Assembly: GCA_031270755.1 (NCBI GenBank)
Contig: JAISWV010000004.1
Location: forward strand, 1-5,818
Length of the DNA: 5,818 nucleotides
Source of the DNA: Synergistaceae bacterium
Lineage (GTDB): Bacteria; Synergistota; Synergistia; Synergistales; Aminobacteriaceae
Direction of reading: 5' to 3'
Under the pieces are notes generated by a model. That model ran no database searches. It had not been told where the DNA came from and saw only the letters and a list, made by a program, of their open reading frames with translations. This document shows, piece after piece, positions 1 to 5,018 of the stretch; positions within the stretch are counted from its first letter, which is position 1, and the number at the start of each line of letters is the position of its first letter. The position numbers and the translations under genes were made by a program.

Positions 1-173
1 CCGAACTCCGCCGACAGAGAGGCCAGTTTCTCCGCGTCCCGTCCCGCGGCCAATGCCGTGACTTCCACGCGGTCCAGATGGTGACGGCAGACGTCCAAAA
101 CCGAAGAGCCCACGCTGCCGGTGGCGCCGATGACCGCCACGCGCTTTTTTGTTTTGTTTTCGTCTTTTTTCAT
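1..173 (-). CDS. dxr: 1-deoxy-D-xylulose 5-phosphate reductoisomerase, N-terminal part (3' end cut by window)
   Basis: Dxr converts 1-deoxy-D-xylulose 5-phosphate to 2-C-methyl-D-erythritol 4-phosphate with NADPH and a divalent metal. It is the first committed cytosolic step of the MEP isoprenoid pathway. Only 57 complete codons are visible, from the ATG at 173 to the left edge. After a Lys-rich start (MKKDENKTKKR) comes a beta strand and the glycine-rich nucleotide loop GATGSVG at residues 16-22, then SSVLDV and ALAAGRDAEKLASL. This is the usual Dxr opening (GSTGSIG..TLDV...ALAAG). The metal-binding and catalytic parts lie outside the window. The ATG overlaps the cdsA stop as ATGA (4 bp). 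I see no strong Shine-Dalgarno sequence, only a GGGG about 10 bases upstream, so translational coupling to cdsA is likely. cdsA-dxr is a common bacterial gene pair, which supports the call despite the short fragment. Confidence 0.93.
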   Translation of the reverse strand, partial: MKKDENKTKKRVAVIGATGSVGSSVLDVCRHHLDRVEVTALAAGRDAEKLASLSAEF

Positions 174-988
174 GCCAAAATAACCCCGAAAAGAAGATAG
201 GTCAGAAGCCCGTTGATCAAGATGCTGTCGAAGCGGTCGAGAACTCCCCCGTGGCCGGGGATCAGCTTGCCCGCGTCCTTCACGCCCGTTTCCCGCTTGA
301 TCAAAGACTCGGCCAGGTCGCCGAGCTGACCGGCGAAAGCGCATATCAAGCCGATCATGAACAGAGGAAACGGCGGCTGCTCCTGGAAAAAGACCACCAG
401 CGCGATGGTCAATACGCTTCCCAGAGCGCCGCCGATGAAGCCCTCCCAGGTTTTTTTCGGGCTTATGTTCTCGCAGAGGTGCACTTTGCCCCAACGAGAG
501 CCCACCAGGTAGGCGGTCACGTCGCAGCCCCAGGTGCAGGCGAAGAGCGAGACGAGGAGGAGGCGGCCCGTGGGCATGTTGTGCAGCAAAATCAGACAAG
601 TCCAGGGCACGACGATAAAGAGAATGCCCGAAAGCGTTCCGCCGGTGTTCCACACGGCGAAGCTGGTTCCCCACATCTGACGGCGGACGATCTCCACCAT
701 CAGGATCGCGTAAACCGTCAAGGAAAGGATCAGCGCGATGGAAACGGGCCTCACTCCCTCGGTGGAGGAGAGGATCACGGCCAGAGCCGAGATGTAACCG
801 ATGCCCCGGGAAAGGCGGAACTGCGTGGACAAGAGCCGGTAGTACTCCGACAGGGACAAGAGGGCCAGCACCGAGACCACCAAAATCCACAGCCACCCTC
901 CCTGCTGAATTCCGCCCAGGATCCCCGACACCACCAGCAGGCCGCTGAAAGCTCGTTGAACGAGATTCCGTCTACGCGCCGAGTCCAT
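170..988 (-). CDS. cdsA: Phosphatidate cytidylyltransferase (CDP-diglyceride synthase)
   Basis: CdsA is an integral membrane enzyme that makes CDP-diacylglycerol from phosphatidic acid and CTP, the branch point to the major phospholipids. The 272-residue product has the usual family length. It is strongly hydrophobic, with about eight or nine likely membrane segments (near 14-28, 31-48, 62-76, 81-100, 116-136, 143-163, 186-202, 208-224 and 255-272). The conserved D..AY region is at 156-160, followed by SPKKTWEG at 176-183. The CdsA signature is complete at 228-254: SLIKR, then KD at 237-238, then PGHGG.LDRFD to the end. The ATG at 988 is preceded by a strong GAGGTGA six bases upstream and lies 17 bp inside the end of the glycosylase gene. 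The stop overlaps the dxr start by 4 bp. In many bacteria frr and uppS precede cdsA; here a uracil-DNA glycosylase does. Confidence 0.97.
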   Translation of the reverse strand: MDSARRRNLVQRAFSGLLVVSGILGGIQQGGWLWILVVSVLALLSLSEYYRLLSTQFRLSRGIGYISALAVILSSTEGVRPVSIALILSLTVYAILMVEIVRRQMWGTSFAVWNTGGTLSGILFIVVPWTCLILLHNMPTGRLLLVSLFACTWGCDVTAYLVGSRWGKVHLCENISPKKTWEGFIGGALGSVLTIALVVFFQEQPPFPLFMIGLICAFAGQLGDLAESLIKRETGVKDAGKLIPGHGGVLDRFDSILINGLLTYLLFGVILA

Positions 989-1670
989 CCTGTCTCACCT
1001 CTTTTCCGCATCGGTCCAATTTTTCTTTGAGGACTTGAACGTCCTGCCATGTCAAATCTTTCGGGCTTCCCTTCCTGCGGGAGTCGTCACGCAGAAGATA
1101 GCTGGGGTGAAACATGGGGAAAACCTCTATTCCCCTCCACTCGAACCAACGCCCCCGAAGCGCGTTGACCCCCTCTGTGGTCTTCAAAATCCACTTCGTC
1201 GAGGTGGCTCCGAGAGGAACGAGGATCTTGGGGCGCAACAACAAAAGCTGAGCCTCCAGAAACCCTCCGCACATCATCATCTCCTCCGGCGTCGGAACAC
1301 GATTCCCGGGAGGGCGGCACTTCACCACGTTGGCGATGAAGACCTCCTCCCGGGATATTCCGCCCGCCGAGAGAATCCGGGTCAAGAGCTGGCCCGCTCT
1401 CCCGACAAAGGCCAGCCCCTGCGCGTCTTCGTCCTCGCCGGGGCCCTCGCCCACGAAGACAAGGGGCGTGTCCAGGGAGCCCTGCCCGAAGACCGTCCGG
1501 GTGCGCGTCTGGCAGAGGCCGCACTTTTCGCAGGCCCCAACGGCGGATCTCAGGGCCGCCCAGGCGGCGGCGCGCCTGCCGTCGTTTTTGTTTTCGCGTT
1601 CGTATGGGCTTTCGGCCGCGCTTATTTCACTTGCACTTATTTCACTTGCACTCGCACTGTCATCCGCCAT
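972..1670 (-). CDS. Family 4 (Fe-S) uracil-DNA glycosylase
   Basis: This enzyme excises uracil from DNA after cytosine deamination or dUTP incorporation, starting base excision repair in the cytoplasm. From the ATG at 1670 the protein has 232 residues. Four cysteines fit the family 4 [4Fe-4S] pattern: CxxC at 47 and 50, C118 in VVKCRPPGNR, and C134. A further Cys sits at 53. Motif 1 GEGPGEDED is at 74-82, FVGRAG at 88-93, and the HPSYLLR motif at 188-194. The family usually has about 190-220 residues. The extra length is a polar N-terminal tail of about 35 residues, partly made of an ASEIS repeat. The start is uncertain: in-frame GTG codons at 1685 and 1676 would add five or two residues. I prefer the ATG because GAG in the upstream repeat is well placed as a ribosome site and ATG is the stronger codon. 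The gene follows the P-loop gene after about 31 bp and runs 17 bp into cdsA. Some databases label this family 'phage SPO1 DNA polymerase-related'. Confidence 0.93.
   Translation of the reverse strand: MADDSASASEISASEISAAESPYERENKNDGRRAAAWAALRSAVGACEKCGLCQTRTRTVFGQGSLDTPLVFVGEGPGEDEDAQGLAFVGRAGQLLTRILSAGGISREEVFIANVVKCRPPGNRVPTPEEMMMCGGFLEAQLLLLRPKILVPLGATSTKWILKTTEGVNALRGRWFEWRGIEVFPMFHPSYLLRDDSRRKGSPKDLTWQDVQVLKEKLDRCGKEVRQDGLGA
995..1001 (-). promoter_or_regulatory. Ribosome binding site of cdsA
   Basis: The minus strand reads GAGGTGA with six bases to the cdsA ATG at 988, the clearest Shine-Dalgarno sequence in the window. It lies inside the 3' end of the glycosylase gene. It settles the cdsA start and suggests that cdsA is initiated independently as well as by read-through of upstream ribosomes. 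Confidence 0.75.
1621..1650. repeat. Perfect 15-bp tandem repeat, two copies, inside the UDG gene
   Basis: The plus strand has cttatttcacttgca at 1621-1635 and again, identically, at 1636-1650. The unit is five codons long, so copy-number change keeps the frame. On the minus strand it encodes ASEIS twice within a Ser/Ala/Glu-rich N-terminal tail of the glycosylase, upstream of the conserved domain. It is probably a recent slippage duplication in a disordered segment. Confidence 0.85.
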
Positions 1671-1687
1671 TTTCACTCTTTTCACTC
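1670..1687. repeat. Perfect 9-bp tandem repeat, two copies, over the UDG translation start
   Basis: The plus strand has ttttcactc at 1670-1678 and 1679-1687, with a partial third copy (ttttc) following. On the minus strand each unit reads GAGTGAAAA, giving an SD-like GAG and a GTG codon in the UDG frame. The repeat therefore supplies the likely ribosome site for the ATG at 1670 as well as alternative GTG starts at 1676 and 1685. Confidence 0.8.
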
Positions 1688-1701
1688 TTTTCGTTACCCG
1701 C

Positions 1702-2595
1702 TCAAAAGAAGATTTCGTTGATGCGTATATTGACTTTTTTGACTTCCATTCCCGTAAAAAAACTGAGCCCTACAGTGAGTTTTTTCTGCAAAAGGCGGGC
1801 CAGGTAAAGCACGTTTTTGTCCCCCAGTTTGACGTCCACCACCAGGTTGACGTTCAGGACGTCCCCGTCCGGCACGAGATTGAGCTCGTGCACGTGATGG
1901 ATGTGATCCCCGAGCACGATCAGGCGCCGGATCATGGCCACGATGGCCTCCGGTTCGATGGTCACATGGCCGTCGAAGCTGAAAGGAGGCTTGACCACCG
2001 TGCGGTTTTCGTCTTGTCTGTCCTTGCTCTTGAAAAGGTCTTTCAACTGACTGACGAACTTCCCGGCAAAATTGCGCTGTATCTGGGTTCGGGAGACGGG
2101 AACCACGTGCTGTTTCTTTTCGCGCCGCTCCTTCAGGGCGTTGCTGATCTCTTCGTTGGAAGCCACCTCGGTGATGTCGATGACCCGTTGGGGCCGGGGC
2201 AGTCCCAGCTTTTCCACGATTTTTTCCATCATGGAGCGCGACGTGGCGATGACCATGACCTTGCAGGGAACGTGGGAGGCCAGAAAATTGACGACCTCGA
2301 GGCGGTGGGGCGCATACTCGAAAAGCGCGCGTCGGATGGCGCGCACCATGTTTTTTTCGGATTTAGCGCTTTTCCCGGCCATGATCTGTCCTTTGGAGAC
2401 CAGCAGCCCGTCGTCGATGACGAAGTCGATGCCGTATTGGCGCGCCACTTGGGAAGCTCTCTGGCTTTTGCCCGTCCCCGCCGCCCCCACGAAAGCCGAC
2501 ACCTCGATGCGAGAGAGGTCCGGGGCGCTTTCCGTCCTCGGCCCGGTCCTTTTTTTTCCCTCGGAGCGCTCCCCGTTTGCCGTTTTTTGCGTCAT
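1702..2595 (-). CDS. P-loop NTPase-like protein with C-terminal Asp23/Gls24-like domain, function unknown
   Basis: I do not recognise a named gene. The 297-residue protein begins with a polar, basic stretch (1-30). A P-loop domain follows, with Walker A GAAGTGKS at 37-44 after a beta strand, IDDGLL at 60-65, GKSAKSEK at 74-81, and a strand VMVIATS at 113-119 that resembles the core of a nucleotide-binding fold. A segment HVVPVS (163-168) and a charged linker (about 186-198) lead to VVKPPFSFDGHVTIEPEAI (200-218). The rest (about 205-297) looks like an Asp23/Gls24 domain, with the G.V.I.PEAI opening, a hydrophobic NVNLVVDVKLG segment, and the closing TGMEVKKVNIRINEI. From memory, clostridial conserved hypothetical proteins share this architecture, but I could not check. 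No signal peptide or membrane segment is visible, so it is probably cytoplasmic. It starts one base after the murA stop, implying coupling. ATP or GTP binding is inferred from Walker A only. Asp23-family proteins are linked to envelope stress, which would suit the context, but no role can be assigned. Confidence 0.85.
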   Translation of the reverse strand: MTQKTANGERSEGKKRTGPRTESAPDLSRIEVSAFVGAAGTGKSQRASQVARQYGIDFVIDDGLLVSKGQIMAGKSAKSEKNMVRAIRRALFEYAPHRLEVVNFLASHVPCKVMVIATSRSMMEKIVEKLGLPRPQRVIDITEVASNEEISNALKERREKKQHVVPVSRTQIQRNFAGKFVSQLKDLFKSKDRQDENRTVVKPPFSFDGHVTIEPEAIVAMIRRLIVLGDHIHHVHELNLVPDGDVLNVNLVVDVKLGDKNVLYLARLLQKKLTVGLSFFTGMEVKKVNIRINEIFF

Positions 2596-2596
2596 T

Positions 2597-3871
2597 TCAG
2601 CGCTCGCCGGTCTCGAAGGCCACGTCGGCCCCCAGGGCCCGCAGCTTGGTGTCGATGGACTCGTAACCCCGCAGAACGTGCTCCATGTTCTCCACCCGGG
2701 TCTCCCCTTTCGCCGCCAGCCCGGCCAAAATCAGCGCGACTCCCGCCCGGAGGTCCGTGGCCTTCACCGAGGCGCCGTCCAGGCTGTCCACTCCCTTTAT
2801 TACGGCGGTGTCTCCCTTGATGTCGATGTTCGCCCCCATGCGGCCGAGCTCCGCGGCATAGAGGAATCGCGCCTGAAAAACGCTCTCCTCCACGAGGCTC
2901 ACGCCGCTGGACGTCGTCAGGGCGGCAGTCATCTGCGGCTGCAAGTCCGTCGGGAATCCCGGGTAAGGCATGGTTTTCAGCGAGATCGGCTTCAATTTTT
3001 TCACCGGGTGGACGACGACGGCGTTTCTCGACGCGCTTCTATTCACCGAAAAAGACGCTCCCGCCTCCTCCAGCTTCGCCAGAAGCGCGTCGATGTGCTC
3101 GGGGATGACGTCTTCCACCGTGATTTCGCCGCTTGTCATGATGCCCGCCAAAATATAAGTGCCGGCCTCTATTCTGTCGGGAATGACGCGTTCGGCGCAG
3201 TTATGGACGTCCTCCACGCCCTTCACGCGGACACAGCCCGTCCCCTCCATGTCGACCTGGACTCCCATGCTTTTCAAGACCGCGGCGAGATTTTCGATCT
3301 CCGGCTCCCGGGCGGCGTTCTCGATGATCGTCTCGCCTGCGGCGAAGACCGCCGCCATCATCAGATTCTCTGTGGCCCCCACGGAGGGAAAGTCCAGGTA
3401 AATTCGGCGTCCTCTCAGGCGCTCCACCTGGGCGTAGACCCGTCCGTTCCGAATTTCTATCTTGGCGCCCATCTGGGTCAGGCCCTTCAAATGCAGGTCG
3501 ATGGGGCGGCTTCCTATCGAACATCCGCCCGGCAAGGGTAGAACGACCTGTCCGCACCGCGCCAAAAGAGGACCCAGCACCAGGGAAGACGCCCTCATTT
3601 TACGCACCAACGCGTCGGACGCCTCCCAAGAGACGGTCTCGGGCACGTCGAGCACGATCCCGCTTCCGCTTCGGGTCACGGCGACGCCCAAGGACCGCAG
3701 CAGCTCCATCATAGTCTCCACGTCCTGCAGGTGGGGAACGTTGTCCAAGGTCATCTTCCGCCCCTTCAAAAGCAGACAAGAAGCCATGACCGGCAAGGCC
3801 GCGTTTTTGGCCCCCTGGGTTCTCACCTTGCCTTTCAAGGGAATCCCGCCCGATATTCTCATTTTATCCAT
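2597..3871 (-). CDS. murA: UDP-N-acetylglucosamine 1-carboxyvinyltransferase (MurA)
   Basis: MurA transfers enolpyruvate from PEP to the 3'-OH of UDP-GlcNAc, the first committed cytosolic step of peptidoglycan synthesis and the target of fosfomycin. The product has 424 residues, close to the usual 418-430. Landmarks of the two-domain EPT fold are QGAKNAAL with Lys22 and Asn23, PHLQDV at 46-51, and the loop LPGGCSIGSRPIDLH at 113-127 carrying catalytic Cys117. Also present are GATENLM at 165-171, the AGTY segment around 236-239, and YPGFPTDLQPQ at 303-313, with Asp309 in the place of the essential Asp305 of E. coli. Because the active-site residue is Cys and not Asp, the enzyme is expected to be fosfomycin-sensitive as far as the target goes. 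The start at 3871 gives MDKMRI, which aligns with MDKFRV of E. coli, and has GGGGGAG ten bases upstream. It overlaps wecB by 13 bp. An alternative ATG at 3862 forms ATGA with the wecB stop but has poorer SD spacing. Confidence 0.98.
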   Translation of the reverse strand: MDKMRISGGIPLKGKVRTQGAKNAALPVMASCLLLKGRKMTLDNVPHLQDVETMMELLRSLGVAVTRSGSGIVLDVPETVSWEASDALVRKMRASSLVLGPLLARCGQVVLPLPGGCSIGSRPIDLHLKGLTQMGAKIEIRNGRVYAQVERLRGRRIYLDFPSVGATENLMMAAVFAAGETIIENAAREPEIENLAAVLKSMGVQVDMEGTGCVRVKGVEDVHNCAERVIPDRIEAGTYILAGIMTSGEITVEDVIPEHIDALLAKLEEAGASFSVNRSASRNAVVVHPVKKLKPISLKTMPYPGFPTDLQPQMTAALTTSSGVSLVEESVFQARFLYAAELGRMGANIDIKGDTAVIKGVDSLDGASVKATDLRAGVALILAGLAAKGETRVENMEHVLRGYESIDTKLRALGADVAFETGER

Positions 3872-5004
3872 GACTCAGGCACTCCCCCAGATTTTTTAAA
3901 ATATTTCTTGATGGCGTCCAAAATCCGCGCCGAGGCGTTTCCGTCACCAAAAGGGGCCTCGCGGTTGGCGAAGGACTCTCGGTAAGCGCGGTCCTCCAAA
4001 AGCCGCAGAGCCTCTTTTTCGATTCGGCGCCGGTCGGTCCCCACAAGAACCCCCGTTCCCACTTGGACGGCCTCCGGGCGTTCGGAGAGCTCTCGCAGGA
4101 TCAGCACCGGTTTTTTCAGCGCGGAGGCCTCTTCCTGCACGCCTCCGCTGTCGCTCATGATGAAGAGGCTGCGGTTCATGACCGCCACGAACTGGGGGTA
4201 GTCCAGAGGCTCCGTAAAAACCGCGTTCGAACAGCCTTTCAACTCCTCTTGTATGGTGTTTCTGGCCGCCGGGTTTTTGTGGAGCGGAACGAGAAGCCGC
4301 AGCTCGGCGTGCTTTTCCAAGAGGCTCCGGGCGGCGGCGCAGATTTCTTTCAGAGGCTCTCCCCAGGACTCGCGCCTGTGGGCGGTCATCAAAACCAAAG
4401 GATCCCCCTCGGGCATTCCCCGCAGGAGGTCCGGCTCTTTCTCCCGGCCCAAAGTCCAAAAAAGCGCGTCTATCACCGTGTTCCCCGTCACGAAAACACG
4501 CGATTTCGGGACGCCCTCCGCCCACAAATTTTCGGCGGACAATTGGGTCGGCGCAAAGTAAAGCTGGGCGAGCCGGTCGGTGAGAAGGCGATTGGCCTCC
4601 TCCGGAAACGGACGCGCCAGATCGTGGCTCCGCAGCCCCGCCTCCACGTGCCCTACGGGGGTCTTCCTGTAAAAGCCTGCCAAGGCGGACGCCAGTGTCG
4701 TTGTCGTGTCTCCGTGCACCAGCAGCAGGTCCTGAGGGTTGGCGTCGAGAAACCTTCCCACCCCTTCCAGCACGGAGGAGGTGATGTGGTCGAGGGTCTG
4801 AGAGGCTTTCATGACGTCCAGGTTCACGTCGGCTTCGATACCGAAATGATCCAGCGCCTGAAACAACATGTCCGTGTGCTGCCCGCTGGCCACCACCCGC
4901 GCCTCGAAAGCGGGGTCCCGTTTCAAGGCCGCCACCAGAGGCGCCATTTTGATGGCTTCCGGGCGCGTTCCCACGACACAGGCGACTTTGATTTTCTCCG
5001 TCAT
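3859..5004 (-). CDS. wecB: UDP-N-acetylglucosamine 2-epimerase (non-hydrolysing)
   Basis: This enzyme interconverts UDP-GlcNAc and UDP-ManNAc in the cytoplasm. UDP-ManNAc feeds surface glycans such as teichoic acid linkage units (where the gene is called mnaA), enterobacterial common antigen or capsule. The 381-residue product has the normal length and two Rossmann-like (GT-B) halves. Motifs are GTRPEAIKMAP at 12-22, HGDTTTT with Asp99, GHVEAGLRS at 118-126 with Glu121, PFPEEANR at 132-139, LMTAHRRES with His209, LDYPQF at 267-272, SDSGGVQEEA at 284-293 and SERPEA at 307-312. Asp99, Glu121, Glu135 and His209 correspond to the catalytic Asp95, Glu117, Glu131 and His213 of the E. coli enzyme. 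The ATG at 5004 follows the WecA-like gene by 12 bp, with AGGA ten bases upstream lying partly in the preceding stop. The pairing with a WecA-like transferase fits lipid-linked glycan initiation. The hydrolysing epimerase family is unlikely, since the match runs end to end with the non-hydrolysing type. Confidence 0.96.
   Translation of the reverse strand: MTEKIKVACVVGTRPEAIKMAPLVAALKRDPAFEARVVASGQHTDMLFQALDHFGIEADVNLDVMKASQTLDHITSSVLEGVGRFLDANPQDLLLVHGDTTTTLASALAGFYRKTPVGHVEAGLRSHDLARPFPEEANRLLTDRLAQLYFAPTQLSAENLWAEGVPKSRVFVTGNTVIDALFWTLGREKEPDLLRGMPEGDPLVLMTAHRRESWGEPLKEICAAARSLLEKHAELRLLVPLHKNPAARNTIQEELKGCSNAVFTEPLDYPQFVAVMNRSLFIMSDSGGVQEEASALKKPVLILRELSERPEAVQVGTGVLVGTDRRRIEKEALRLLEDRAYRESFANREAPFGDGNASARILDAIKKYFKKSGGVPESWIK
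3882..3888 (-). promoter_or_regulatory. Ribosome binding site of murA
   Basis: The minus strand reads GGGGGAG, ending ten bases before the ATG at 3871 and nineteen before the alternative ATG at 3862. The spacing favours the upstream start. The site lies within the last codons of the epimerase gene. Confidence 0.6.
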
Positions 5005-5014
5005 TTCATATTCA

Positions 5015-5018
5015 TCCT
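5015..5018 (-). promoter_or_regulatory. Ribosome binding site of wecB
   Basis: The minus strand reads AGGA ten bases before the wecB ATG at 5004, overlapping the TAG stop (5019-5017) of the upstream transferase gene. The match is short and the spacing slightly long, so initiation may depend on ribosomes finishing the upstream gene. Confidence 0.45.

Noticed and set aside
141..170. T-rich tract on the plus strand that could look like a terminator tail.
   Set aside because: It encodes the Lys-rich N-terminus of Dxr on the minus strand. I see no GC-rich hairpin directly before it on the plus strand and no plus-strand gene to terminate.
149..1030. Open reading frame of 293 codons on the plus strand, antisense to cdsA.
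   Set aside because: cdsA is certain from its complete signature. The antisense product is highly charged and Gln/His-rich with no recognisable fold, and no ribosome site supports it.
1330..2820. Long open reading frame of 496 codons on the plus strand.
   Set aside because: It runs antisense across parts of UDG, all of the P-loop gene and the end of murA, all of which have recognisable conserved motifs. Its translation is rich in Arg, Pro and His without any domain I recognise, as expected for the mirror frame of GC-rich genes.
2072..3541. Long open reading frame of 489 codons on the plus strand.
   Set aside because: It lies antisense to the P-loop gene and murA. It has no family motif, and composition explains its openness.
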